The notes beneath the pieces were generated by a model. The model was given only the letters and a program-made list of their open reading frames with translations. It was not told where the DNA came from and made no database searches. This document shows positions 20,567 through 32,280 of a stretch of DNA of 64,000 bases, one piece after another. Position numbers and translations under genes: made by a program. How positions within the stretch are numbered: the first letter of the stretch is position 1; each line of letters starts with the position of its first letter. Source of the DNA: Heterodera schachtii (Eukaryota; Nematoda; Chromadorea; Rhabditida; Heteroderidae); contig SIJG01000115.1 in the NCBI GenBank assembly GCA_023374025.1, forward strand, positions 331,636-395,635, read 5' to 3'.

Positions 20567-20873
20567 GCGACATTTGCGCCGCGGACATTTGCGCCGCAGA
20601 CACTTGCGCCGCGACACTTGCGCCGCCCAGCCAAATCGACATTTGCGCCGCAGACACTTGCGCCTTGACTTTTGCGCCGCTGAAACTTGCGCCGCGACTT
20701 TTGCGCCGCAGACACTTGCGCCGCCCAGCCAAATCGACACTTGCGCCGCCCAGCCAAATCGACATTTGCGCCGCAGACACTTGCGCCTTGACTTTTGCGC
20801 CGCTGAAACTTGCGCCGCGACTTTTGCGCCGCAGACACTTGCGCCGCCCAGCCAAATCGACACTTGCGCCGCA
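20567..20873 (+). repeat. Expanded (GACA)YTTGCGCCGC array with two 123-bp units
   Basis: Contiguous G+C-rich array of 11-15-bp units sharing TTGCGCC, with CCCAGCCAAATCGAC spacers. It contains a 123-bp higher-order unit twice (20626-20748 and 20749-20871), apparently identical. The same units and spacer form the ends of the element at 44319-45127, so this is probably one expanded terminus of that family. The open frames across it on both strands are repeat artefacts. No inverted partner array was found nearby. Confidence 0.8.
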
Positions 20874-20999
20874 AAAAAAATATATTTTTTTAATTTGCAA
20901 CAATTTATTAACGCTAATATTTGATAAAACCCTAATAAAAGTTAGCAAATGGCTAATCACAAAGATAAAAAAAATTTCGTGAATAATAAAAAATTATTT

Positions 21000-21445
21000 G
21001 TAAAAAGTTCAGATGGCACAATTAAGCAAAAAATCATTTATATTACAAATAACACTTAGTTCATATGAAACTTTATTTGAATATTTCGTAAAATAAAAAG
21101 ACATGAATTTACAAAGAATAAAAGTAATTGATATAAGAGCAAATATTACAATAAAAGAATTACCCCGGTTTTTTTATTGGGTTGAGATGAAATATTGAAA
21201 GAATTTATAATCATATCATAAAAAAGCTGCTTTTTATTTTATTAAAAAAGATCTACAATATTACAATAAAATAATCAGTCGTAAGAACGATGAAATTACA
21301 ACAAAAAAAAAGTAAATCTAAAAATTATAATTTAAAATGATACTAAATTGGTCTGTAAACTAACAAAATTTTAAATAATATTTATAAATTTGTACATTAA
21401 AAATAATCTAATTGTAAAAAGTTATCATTAAATTGTTAAAATATT
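21000..21445 (+). repeat. Interspersed family F, copy 1
   Basis: The 5' part matches 38335-38440; the 3' part matches 23800-24067 and 52500-52715. Shared landmarks are TTGGGTTGAGATGAAATATTG, AAGTAAATCTAAAAATT and ATTGGTCTGTAAA. No coding capacity. Confidence 0.6.
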
Positions 21446-21982
21446 TATGAAAATATAGTTAGAAGATAATATTTATCTATTTTTTTCATTTTATACACGA
21501 TTAAATGAAAGTTGAAGAACAATCATTTATTATTTTTTGCATGATTAAAAAGTTTTAATCAAATATAGAAAAAAATGCTTAATTTGATTATAAATATATT
21601 ATAATTATTACTGGCAAAGAGAAACATAAAATTTAGCATTCATAAATAAATTATTATTACAATTAGAATATTTTTAAAATAAACATTTAGCAAAGCATAA
21701 TTTATTTAAAGATCGTATTTAGATTAAAAACTATATTACTATAAAGGATTAAAAATGATTTCTTAAATTCAAAATTAATGCTGCAATATTTATAATAAAT
21801 TAAAAAATCAAATAAAAATAAAAAATGAAAAAAAAGTAATCAATTCAAAAAATTAAAATAATTTAATCATCAGAATGTCCATTTTTGTAGCAGAGATCAG
21901 AGATGTTAGGAGAAGTTTAAAACAAAAGAGAATATGAGACATGAAAAGAGAATATTTTTACTGAGAAAAATTTTCAATTTTT
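21446..21982. other. A+T-rich sequence, one short coding-like patch
   Basis: A 21-codon ATG frame at about 21875 follows TCATCAG and has a mixed, charged composition (fragment AEIRDVRRSLKQK). Too short to call. Confidence 0.4.
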
Positions 21983-22051
21983 TGAAATATTTATATTTTA
22001 TATTATGAAATATTTATATTTTATATTATGAAATATTTATATTTTATATTA
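21983..22051. repeat. 23-bp tandem repeat, three perfect copies
   Basis: TGAAATATTTATATTTTATATTA-type unit at 21983-22005, 22006-22028 and 22029-22051, identical in all three copies. Confidence 0.9.
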
Positions 22052-23694
22052 GGAAAAAAATTTTTTGATCGGAACTTTCATTTCATTTGGGACCGGAATA
22101 AACAAAGTTTTTCAAAGAAAAAAAAACTAACTATTTTAGATTTTTATTCAATTGAAATTAAATAAAAATCTTTGGGCAGATTTATTTTATTTTTTATATT
22201 TTGCTAAATTTACCATTCTTCTAATTTCAAAGTAATAATTTTTCTTTAACCTCTCCTCCCGATTGGCGGACATTTGCGGCGCCGAAATTTTGTGGCGCCC
22301 CCTAATTAAAATGAAACATAATTGAAATAATGTTGATAGTTTTTGGTTGGTAAAACATAAATTTTATTTTAATTAATTAAAAAGTCAATTTTAATTATTT
22401 AAACAAGCAGAAAAATGACATATAATTTATAAAAAAAAAAACATTCTTTAATTTTTTTTGTTGCTTATGTTTATTTTAATCCAACGATAAAAACAATGTA
22501 TTGAAAGTCACAAAAATAAAACAAATAAAATATTTAAAAGTTTTTTCAAATTAATCGAGACAACATAAGCACTTCAAAGATCAAACGGTCAACTGTTCAA
22601 GAACATTTAGTAAAGATTGTTAAATTACTTTCAACATAATATAACCTATAAAGCAAAAAGGATGTAAAATATTAAATATGTAAAAATTTTAAGGCGAAAA
22701 ATGTGCAAAAAATATATGGAAATTCATATAAATCCTATTCCTAATTATAACCCAGTAATCACATCATAAATTAATAATAAAGAAATAAAATATATTAAAT
22801 ATTAGAAATTTTGAAATATTCTTTAGAACATCTATTCGAATATGTTTATTATTTTAATTATCTAAACATTTATAATTAAGAATATTTTTATTTTATTTTT
22901 TGCTGAAGCATGGCTGAATAAGAAAAACTTAAAATTTAATGGAAATTATAAAAAAAGGAATCATTTTCTTTGAATTAAAATTAATAAACTTTAAATCACA
23001 GAAATTTAAACTGAAAATCAAAAATAGAAAAATAAAAATTTTATCGTTTGCTTTTGATTTTGCCTATTTTGTGACTCGCCAAAGCATGTGATTAATGCAG
23101 GAAAAAAGAACAAATATTTAAATAATATCTTATTATAAAAAGAATCCATTTAAACTATCTTTATTCTGTTAAAAATATCTTAATCCGGGAGTAATTGCAA
23201 GGAATTTATTTGTAAGAATTATTTAATATTGTTAATTAAATCCTCCGTACTCGGACACGCCAACAAAATTACCCATTTTTAGTTAAAAAAAATCCTAATC
23301 CTTGGATTTTTTTTCAAAATTTTTTTCAATATTCGTATGTTTAAAATGAGTTCCGACTTAACATAAATCCAAAATTTCACAATTTTTCGTAATAATTTCA
23401 TTTTTTGAGAATTGTAAAGTATTTATAGAAATTTCTTGTGAAAAATTTAATTTTTTCAAAATCTACCCCGAAAAATCAATATTTTTTAAACAGATAGCAC
23501 AAGGATTTTTGCAGCCTAAAACCTTGAGAAATTAATTTTCAATTGCAAAACATCTGACAAATAGCAAAAATCTTGCAAATAGCCAACTAATTTTAGACAG
23601 AATCTCGTTAAAAAAAGAAATTAATTGTTCTGCAATTTTTTAATAATATTTTTATTTCAAAAAATTTTATTTTTTACAAATTACTTAAATTCGA
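22052..23694. other. A+T-rich sequence with isolated G+C-rich motifs
   Basis: Contains GGCGGACATTTGCGGCGCCG followed by GTGGCGCCCCC (22264-22302), possibly a decayed unit of the TTGCGCC family, and a minus-strand patch at about 23245-23275 (GTTGGCGTGTCCGAGTACGG) that reads as a 14-codon frame. Neither is called as a gene. Confidence 0.45.
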
Positions 23695-24067
23695 GTAGAG
23701 AGCCAGGCCCTTTACAAGATTTTCAGGGGCCGGAAATCTAATAAACTTAGTTACGATAAGTTTTTAAGTACTATTTCATCATAATTTTCCTAATATGAAC
23801 ATTAACAATAAAAGTATTACTATTTTTTTAATTGGTTGAAAATTAAATAGTGAAAGAATATATATAAGGATGCTTCTGTTTTATTAAAAAAATCTCTAAT
23901 TGCAATAAAAATAATTGGAAACTACATACATTAATAAAAAAAAATTAAATCTAAAAATTGTGATTTAAAGTGATACATAAATTGGTCTGTAAAAACAGAA
24001 GAATTTAAAATAATATTTATAAATTTATACGTTATTAAAAATATTTATCATTCAAATTGTTTAAATA
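23695..24067 (+). repeat. Interspersed family F, copy 2
   Basis: Matches 52385-52715 from its 5' end (GAGCCAGGCCC..., compare GAGCTAGGCCCTG) and 21130-21445 toward its 3' end. It stops where the element at 24068 begins, while copy 1 continues into other sequence. Confidence 0.6.
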
Positions 24068-24777
24068 TTGGCAACTGCCATAATTGCGCCTTCAACATTT
24101 GCGCCTGGAACATTTGCGCCTCCACAATTGCGCCTCCAACATTTGCGCCTGGAACATTTGTGCCTCCACAATTGCGCCTCCAACATTTGCGCCTGGAACA
24201 TTTGCGCCTCCCACATTTGCGCCCCCAGCATTTACACGTTAATTTTTCGCACAAATTTTTTTTGTACCAGCATAGCTAATTCTTATCACAAGAAATTTAA
24301 ACTTTAAAATTTGAAAATTTATCTATAACCGTAATGACAAAAATAAAAAGTTTTTTTTACAGATTATAACTAAATTTTAATTACTTTCACCGGCGGCGCC
24401 TATTGGCACCGCCGAAAACCGCAAAAGCGCTAAATTGATAAATTTTTGATCAAAGGTCAATATAATTTATTATATTGTAGTAAGAATTTTATCTCACTTC
24501 TTTCCCTTGTTAATTATTGTCTCCGAGTGTTTTTCGACAATATATATTGCCTGGCGGGCTAATAAATTAAGTTCTAAGTAATCAACCGCCACCTGGAGGG
24601 ATCCAGAGGAACTTACTTTTTGTTAGAGGCAGTTTGATGAATAAAGCTTTGTTAAGCGTTTTGTTTGGAATATCTTTAATGATTTTCTGGTTAATTGTTT
24701 TTTGTAAAAAATGGGCGAAAAAGTGTAAATGCTGGGGGGGGGGCGCAAATGTAGAGGAGCAAATGTGGACTTACCAA
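24068..24777. mobile_element. 710-bp element with TTGCGCC-array ends
   Basis: Left end TTGGCAACTGCC... followed by an array of ACATTTGCGCC / ACAATTGCGCC units with a 44-bp higher-order period (24083-24224) and then CCCCCAGCATTTACAC. The right end is the inverse: GTGTAAATGCTGGGGG, GCGCAAATG, and an outer TTGGTAAGTCC when read inward. It lies at the end of a family F copy. A target duplication could not be fixed. The interior (24380-24700) is unusually G+C-rich and coding-like. A diverged relative of the 44319-45127 element. Confidence 0.7.
24494..24700 (-). pseudogene. Coding-like fragment inside the 24-kb element
   Basis: Two overlapping minus-strand frames look like protein. One ends with TGA at 24582-24584 (fragments INQKIIKDIPNKTLNKALF and KSKFLWIPPGGG); it is open upstream into the right terminal repeat. 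The other spans 24494-24622 (fragments QVAVDYLELNLLARQAIY and VEKHSETIINKGKK). A perfect donor GTAAGT lies at 24611-24616, and an acceptor-like AATTTAG in the interior could be spliced to it in frame. Either a frameshifted captured gene fragment or eroded transposase exons. No family is recognised. Confidence 0.35.
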
Positions 24778-27479
24778 ATAAAAAAAGGCACAGGCAAATA
24801 AATACATTTTTACAAGTTTTTAATTTGAAAAATATAGATGTTAGTGCCTATTTTTTCAAATTATTAATATGGAAAAAAATAAAGTAAAAATCTGTAATAT
24901 ATTTGAAAAATTAATATATTTTAAATGTTAAATATAATAAATAAATCAACTATAGTGTTAAATTATTATTTTATTATTTTTTATCCTTTTAATTATTCTA
25001 GAAAAGGTAATTATTTACAGAAAACCCTATTTAACATTTAACGAAAACAAAAAATATAAATGTAGACGTCGTATACCATTGATTTCGGATGGATTGTCGA
25101 CAACAAGAAAAATTAAAAATATACTTTATAATTAATCTAAGAAACATTTAATATAAAATAAGCCATTTAAATATTAGTAAAAGCAAATTTCAATAATTTG
25201 GAAAATTTTATAAAAATCATAAGGAAATGAATCGAAATTCAACATAAAATATGAAAGAAATTGTAGGGTAAAAAATTAACACATAAATTAATTATTTAAT
25301 TTAAAATAATTTTTTTTATATTTTTAGTGTATATTTTAAATTAATAAAATTTATATATCAAAAAATAAGCTCATTTAAATTATTTAAATAAAGAAAATGA
25401 GCTCAAAATTATTTTATGGTTACTTAAAGGTAATTTTTGGTTTTTTACTGCACAATTAATGCAAATTTATTTATTTTTTGTTATTATAAGAAAAAAGATC
25501 GTTTAAATATAAAAGACTTTTACTAAAATTAAAAAGAAGTAAAATTTTTATGGAACGAAAAAGGTTTCTATGTTTTTTCCATTAATAAAGTGGTATTCAC
25601 AAAAATAAAAGAACAAAATAATAAATGAATAATTAAAACAAATTTGTTCAACAACTTTTATAATTTATTTTTTTATAAGAAAATGAATCTTAAAATAACT
25701 TTTAATTTTAATTGATCCCTCCACTCAAACGATGAACATTGAAACAAACCATGAGATTAAAATTGAAAGGAATAAAAGATAGAATAATTAAGCTTAATTA
25801 GCAAATATATAATTAAATATCCAAAAAATTGAAGCTCTTTATGCAAATGTATTTTATAATATAATTTGAAATTTAAATTTATAATTTTATGTTAAATGAT
25901 TTTTAAAATTATTTTCGAACTTAAGTAATTTTATTTATGAAAATTTCTTATCGAGTAAAGAAATATGGTAAATTAAAATGGAGAAAAACAAATAAATGAA
26001 CTTTTCATAATTCGATAGATTAAACTAACAAAAATTCATTATTAAAATGACATGCCGTTAGATTAAAAAAACTTATAAAAAACATACGCTGTGAAAATTC
26101 AAGAAAAAGTATAATATTTAATTATTAAATATTTCATTAAGATTTATTAGTAATAATAAATTTTAAAATGATTAGATGGAAAAAGAGATAAAAAAATATA
26201 AAATTAAATATATAAGCACTACACAAAATTAAACCAAGAAAGAAGTGCAACAAGAGATTAAAAGAAAAAAATGAATAAAAAATAAAATTAGCATTATTTT
26301 ACATTTATTCAAATGAATAAAATAAGCAATAAATGGTAATTACAATTTTAACTTTAAAAACGGGTTGATATGAGAAAAATGGAGATGAATGAGTAAATTC
26401 TTTAAAAAAAGCTTTTAATTATTAATAAAATTTATGTAAATAAATATAAGAATTCCGAGGTCAAAATTAAAAAAAAAATAATTAATTTCATAGAAAAATT
26501 TATTAAATAAATTCAAGCTCAAGGATTTTTAAATACGTTGAGCCTGTGATTTGACAACAATTTTAAAAAATGTTCTAAATTGTCGAAAAAAATCTATTTA
26601 ATTTATTATAATGAAATTAAAATTTTTACTTAATATCAATGTTTATAAAAAAAATAATTTAAATCCAAAATTTTTTTAATAAAAACTTTTAATAGACCCG
26701 TCTCAATATAATTATTAAATATTTCATTAAGATTTATTAATAATAGAAATTTTACGATTTAAATTAACTAGTTTTTTTTAATTCGTATTTTTTCAATATT
26801 ATATATATATTTTATTTATTTATTTTTTCTATTTCATCTTTTAATCTTATGTTCAAAATGAATTATAGTTGTATTGTTCATCATGCCCTATATAAATTTT
26901 AGTCTTGTGTCAATTGACATAATAAAAAATAAAAATTTTAAAAAGATTAAATTTTGTTCATATATTTAAAATTCAAATAATTAAATAAAAATAAATATAA
27001 AATTATATTTGATTTTAAAACATGATAAATAAATAACAATACTATGAACCACATTTTTATCGATATGATTGGATCATTTTTACGGTGTGCGGTGTGTTTG
27101 TACAATTAAAGAAAAGCATTTGAAAAATGCACGAAATTCTAGAAAAAACAACAAAAAATGTATTTCTTTATATTATAACGAAATTAAAAAAATTTACTTA
27201 ATATAATGTTTATATCAAAAAATATTATTAATTCAAAATATTTTATAAAAATAAACATTTTATTAAAATATAATTAATTAAAAATTGATTATAAACAGCG
27301 AAATAATAATAAATTCAAAAAAATTCATTTCAAATTGCAAAACATTTCAACAGTCATCATTTCTTTAAAAAACAAAAAATACTTATCAAATTCGAAACAA
27401 ATATTTATGTTACAATACTTTTAACTTTTTTTGCAAAATGTATTAATTTTATTTTAAATTCAGTTCCAAAAACTTAAAT
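24778..27479. other. A+T-rich sequence, nothing recognised
   Basis: Long homopolymer-rich non-coding stretch. Holds one exact CATGAGATTAAA (25750-25761). About 26115-26160 resembles about 26700-26750 (TTAAATATTTCATTAAGATTTATTA). Confidence 0.45.
25750..25761 (-). repeat. Recurrent motif CATGAGATTAAA
   Basis: Exact copy. Upstream CTCAAACGA resembles the context of the 50798 copy (ACTCAAACGA), so the motif is part of a longer decayed repeat. Confidence 0.5.
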
Positions 27480-27612
27480 TCATTCTTTTATGTGCATTGA
27501 CAAATAAAACAAAAAAAAAGAATTATTAAAATAAGTGCATAATTATGGAGTTTATGATTCTTTGAATTAGGCAGACAAAAAATGTGCGGTAGCTTATGTT
27601 ACACACCAGGGT
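27480..27612 (+). repeat. Interspersed family G, copy 1
   Basis: Fragment ending in GTGCGGTAGCTTATGTTACAC. Matches the 3' part of 30380-30505 (GTGCGGAAACTTATGTTACACC) and, more loosely, 35105-35203. It directly abuts CAGGGTTGGGCCAAATC at 27608. Confidence 0.6.
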
Positions 27613-28179
27613 TGGGCCAAATCAAAAAATAAAATGCGAAACGCAAATTTTGAAAGGCAAATTTTTCTAAAGCAGGAAAGGCGAATTGCTGCAAATACAC
27701 ATATTTTGTCTATGTAATTATCCGCTATAAACTAAATTTTAAATATTTTGTTTATTTGATCCTTGACAGTTTTTTATATTAATAATTTTTAACATACCTA
27801 ATTAATTGTAATAATCATTATTTAATTCATTTGTTTTAATAAATAATGTAAAATATTTTAATTTAATATCTTTTATCCCTTTTTGCTCTTTAATTGTAAC
27901 AAATGAATTCTCTTTTTTCAGAATGCTGCTCCTTTTCGAGATTGTATTTTTTATATATATATTTAATTTCATGTTTTTAGACTTCCGTTTATTATTTATT
28001 ATATTTTTTTTTGTTATTCATGTAATATTCTTCATATATAAAAATAATATGCTAATTAATTTTGTGTTAAATATTATACTTATTAAAAAAGGAAGAATGT
28101 GATTATTTATTTTATTATATTATATATTTTTTTGAATTTTTGTTATATTTAATTAATTAATTCTCTCGATGATGTTCAT
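27613..28179. other. A+T-rich sequence after a CAGGGTTGGGC start
   Basis: 27608-27700 contains CAGGGTTGGGCCAAATC and several GGCAAATTTTT/GGCGAATT words, which may be one end of a hAT-like non-autonomous element. The opposite end was not found. Confidence 0.35.
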
Positions 28180-28990
28180 ATTATATATTTTTTAGGCTTT
28201 TCATTAAATAATATATTTAATGAAAATGGAATTTTGTCCAGAACTTGAATAGAGCTGTTATTTAGTCATTGTTAGACAATTATATTTCAACAAATTTATG
28301 CTTTTAATCCCTGATTTATTGTAAATATTGTCTAATAAATTTAAAAAATCCATTAAGAACGAAAAAAACTATTTCTCGCGTCCAATGCTTATAATAACCT
28401 ATTTTCGGTTTCACTATTATTATTATTATTATCAAATGTCTTATGCTTCATGTTTTTTGCACAATCCAATTGACAGCAGTGATTTTTTTTTTCAAATAAT
28501 TTATTTGTTTTTGAATGATCCTTGTTATATATTTTTAATTTTTTTTTATAATTTATTTCATGATGAAGTTTCTCGACTTGAGATTTCCATCGAAATTTTT
28601 CAAAGGTTGGAAATGCATTTAATTTAAAAATTGTGATGATTTTTATATTGTATTTGTCTTAATTCTCTTTATCTAATAAAATAATGTTCATTTCTAAAGA
28701 AATAATTATCGAGTTTTTTTTATTGTGTAAGTTTGTTTGATTTCTCACTATAGATAGTTATATTTTCAAATTAAAATTAATTTATTTATGGTTTATTTTC
28801 TTTAGTTAATTTAATTTCTTAAATTCGGGTATTTCGTTTTAAAATCATTAATTATTTAATTAGTCCTTGATTTTTTTAAACCCATTAATTTAATATCTCA
28901 CTTTTAGGTATTAATTTATTTTATATAACTACATTTTTTGACTTTTTTGGAAATTAAAAAAGAACAATTATCAAAATTTTTAATTTTATA
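28180..28990 (+). repeat. Direct repeat H, copy 1
   Basis: Matches 33835-34400 in the same orientation over several blocks (for example GTTAGACAATTATATTTCAA and GATGAAGTTT). A 99-codon ATG frame here (28328-28627) is not preserved in the second copy. A TTA microsatellite lies at 28412-28432. Confidence 0.65.
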
Positions 28991-29884
28991 TACAATTAAA
29001 GTAGCCGTCGATTCAAACGGGGATTCATAGCTTTGTGCCCTTTAATGTATTAAGCGTAAGAAGCACTAAAAATTAAAAAAATTTCGCTGTAAGCCCTTGT
29101 TTTATTATAAAATTTATCGCTTTTAACCTTTTAGTTTCGTTTTATGCAGTGATTTTTTCCCAAATTAATATTATTAGGGTTGCTTCATAATTTATAAGCT
29201 TAGATAACAGTATTTTTTTATTTATACTTCTTCATTGTCATGTTAAGTTCGATATTTATCGATTTTGTGATATAAAAAAAAAATTAAATTTTTTTTTCAA
29301 AGTAATTGAAGAAAAATTTATTTTAATTTTATAATTAATTTTTCATTTTTTTAAATTTTTTTTTTTATAATGATATTTGTTTAAAAATCTTGAGCGATAT
29401 TCACGCAAAATGCCGTAGAGTTCTGGCTTCGCCGGACCGTAGGATAATTAGTGATTTATCCTTTTTATTTATTGTGACGTTGTTTTTCGCGTTAATTTCC
29501 CATTTAAATATTTATTTGTTGTACAAAATAACTATAATATAAAATAAATAAAATCTACTCAAATAAAAGACGTATAATGCAAGAAGAAATTGAAATGAAA
29601 AAATAAATTGATTATTATAATTCCTACATATATTATAAAATTAAAAAGTTAAATTAAATTATTTTCATTCGATTTCAGAAAATAATTTTTAAAAAACCAT
29701 AATCATGATCCGAAATATCTGACATTATTATTGAGAAGGAGTTTGCTATTTATCGGGCAAGGGATAAATCCCATTAGAAAAGTATTTAAGGAGTTAGAGT
29801 TGATAATGTAAAAATGGTCATTTTCGAGGTATGTATTTTTGATGGCTGATTTAAAGAAAATGAAAAGAGATACAGAGGCAGACA
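28991..29884. other. A+T-rich sequence, nothing firm
   Basis: A small G+C-rich patch at 29410-29445 (TTCTGGCTTCGCCGGACCGTAGGAT) faintly resembles the conserved core of RepA in inverse orientation. No gene. Confidence 0.4.
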
Positions 29885-30512
29885 AAACGTGAGTAAATAG
29901 AGCAAAGTTAGGACTATAAAAAATTATAAGAAAAAAATTTTATTACTTCAAAAATGAATTATTGGAGGGCCGAGTCTAAAAATGGTCTCCAAAAACGGCA
30001 TTTTTCAAGACCATCAAATAACAAAATGTTTTAAAAGTGGTTTTGGAAATTCCGAATTTAATTAAACTAAGTAAATTGACCACGCTGAGTCCGAATATGG
30101 CTTTAGATTTGGTCTCTGGGTTCTCAACAAACCTGTACAGCTCCAACTTCATGCATGGAGTTGGAGCAGTACAAGCTCAGGGTTAAAAGATAGGTCAGAT
30201 TAAAGGCCATATTCGGGTCTAATTTGTACAGAAAACCTTCTTTTTTGTTATATCAGGTTACTTTTTTGACCATAAAAAATTCGAGAAAAATTAGTGGGCC
30301 AATTTTCAATTTTTGCATGGTCGGGAAAAAATACTAAAAAAATTGAATAAGCAAATAAAAAATGAAACAATGGCATGAAATGAAAGAAGACTTTCTGACG
30401 AACAAAATAAAAAAAGAATTATTAAAATAACTGCAGAAATTACGGAGTTATGAATTTTTGAATTTGTCAAAAAAAAATTGTGCGGAAACTTATGTTACAC
30501 CCTAAGTAGAAC
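29885..30512 (+). repeat. Interspersed family G, copy 2 (most complete)
   Basis: Shares TTGGAGGGCCGA...TGGTCTCCAAAA with 34920-35045 and the terminal GTGCGGAAACTTATGTTACACC with copies 1 and 3. It includes the hairpin at 30088-30219. Confidence 0.65.
30088..30219. repeat. Long imperfect hairpin within family G
   Basis: Outer arms GAGTCCGAATATGGCT (30088) and GGCCATATTCGGGTCT (30204-30219), inner arms TGTACAGCTCCAACT (30134-30148) and AGTTGGAGCAGTACA (30159-30173), with a short loop. It would fold into a stem of about 60 bp with bulges. Confidence 0.75.
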
Positions 30513-31649
30513 CTTTTTCATAAATGAAATATAATAAAATTTTTAATTTGAATAAATTTATATTTTATTACATGGTTTAGCTTAAGCAATTTTTTATTTT
30601 CATAATTATTTTTCTCAATGCTTCTTTCTTTTTCTTTTTTTACACTAACATTTTTAATTAGGTTCATTATAAATTTCAATTCAGATTGATTCAAGTTCTT
30701 TTTACTAAAATATTAAATGTTTTATATTATGCATAATAGAAAATTAAAAAAAAATTTTTTTACTCGAATTTTTCCTCTTTTTTCCTCATCCGTGAGATGG
30801 TGTAATATTTATTTGAACGTTTAAATATATTTTATTTTATACATAAAAAAATATGTTTTTATGATCATTTTCAAACCTATTTTTGAATTTGAATATTTTC
30901 TTTTGCTTGCATTTTACTATACATTATTAATAATTTTATTATTAAATCTCAAGGCATTTAGCAGAAACGTGCGAGAGATAGAATGAAACTGCTGACCTCT
31001 TTAAGTTTAATTATTTAATTAATTTTATTCATTTTTCATAATGATTGGCAAAGAATTTTGGTCTCTTTATTAATAAATTTCTATTGATTTATTTTAGTAT
31101 TATAGAAATTTTTTTATTATAATTAAGTTTAAAACTATAGCAATAACAAAAAATATTGTATTATTAAAAAATATTTTTTAGTGAGTATTTTAACAATTTC
31201 AAATATATTTAGATAAAAGCTAATATTTTATACCAGCTTGCATGTAATAATCACAAATCATTATTTTTTTCAATTTGTATATTGAATTTTGTTTAATTTT
31301 TGCTATAAATTTTTTAAATTTATTATAGAATCTCATGCCATTTGCATCAATTCTACATGGGGGTGCAATGAATTCTTTCAGTTTAATTAAATTTAGTTCA
31401 TTTTTCAAACGTTTATAGTGATTTGGCTATAAATTTGGTCTGTTATTGAAGAATTTCTATTATTTTTATCTTTTATTTTTGGAAATTACATTAAAAAAAT
31501 ATATATTTAAATTTTATAAATTTGTTGATTTTTTGATTGTTTTTTATTGAATTTTATAGTTTTCTATCATTTATAATTATATTTTAAATATTTTTTCATT
31601 TGAAAATGAGAAATTATTAATATTAGTTTTAGAAAAAGTGAAATTAAAA
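30513..31649. other. A+T-rich sequence, nothing recognised
   Basis: Non-coding homopolymer-rich sequence. Confidence 0.5.
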
Positions 31650-31830
31650 ATGAACCAGAAAATCGCGTTCGATAGCGTTAGGTGTCCTTTATTAGCCTGC
31701 AAACTTTCAAAAAATTTCGTTAGGTTTCAAAAAAGTTATGGCCAAAAATATTCGAAAACCTGGCCACATGTGTACTTATGGCCATAACTTTGCTCAACCT
31801 TGGCCAAATTTTTTGAAATTTAAGTGATTT
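31650..31830. repeat. Foldback with GTTATGGCCA arms
   Basis: GTTATGGCCA (about 31734) and TGGCCATAAC (about 31784) face each other, with AAATTTTTTGAAATTT-like outer arms. A 44-codon ATG frame crosses it. The same GTTATGG/TCATAACTTTTT words occur in the foldback at 49321-50545 and at 32870-33090, so this is a dispersed foldback family. Confidence 0.55.
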
Positions 31831-31859
31831 TTGCATAAGTTGCTTTGTTAACACATATT

Positions 31860-32280
31860 AGATTAAATTATTTTACATATAATAGATTATTTAATAAACT
31901 TTTAAAAGTTAATTTATTTTCTTTGTTTAAATTAAAATAAAGGGGGTTGGAACAATTTTTCTGAAAACCCATTTCTTTACTTCATTACATTAATTTTGAA
32001 TTAGTGCAAAATATATTATATATTATTTTTTAAATATTTTACTCCTTTAATCTCATGTAATGTCCCGTATCCAATTATTCAAACTTCATTTCTTCCAGCT
32101 TTATATGTGCTATTATTTAAATGTTTAAGTTTTATTATATTAATATTTTTATTTTATTCTACGTAAATATTAATTTGAGTTTTTTTAATGTCAACCTTTT
32201 CAAATTTTTATAATTAATTTAAGAAACATCATTTTTTACTGAGCATTCTTAAATAAATTGTTAATTGTTAGTGTTATTTT
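31860..32280 (+). repeat. Inverted repeat family I, copy 1
   Basis: Reverse complement of 48130-48480 over most of its length, with about 100 extra bases at 31975-32075 that contain TTTAATCTCATG (32046-32057). A further partial relative lies at 50640-50815. Confidence 0.7.
32046..32057 (+). repeat. Recurrent motif TTTAATCTCATG
   Basis: Exact inverse of CATGAGATTAAA. It sits in sequence absent from the paralogue at 48130-48480. Confidence 0.5.

Noticed and set aside
20567..20873. CRISPR-like array
   Set aside because: Units are contiguous and degenerate, with no unique spacers of constant length; the setting is eukaryotic.
20526..20982. Open frames of 100-144 codons on both strands
   Set aside because: All six-frame openness comes from the TTGCGCCGC array; the peptides are simple repeats of the unit.
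24048..24307. 68- and 79-codon frames on opposite strands
   Set aside because: Translation of the 44-bp repeat array, not a gene.
28328..28627. 99-codon plus-strand frame
   Set aside because: Tyr/Phe/Ile-rich and not preserved in the duplicate at 33835-34400.
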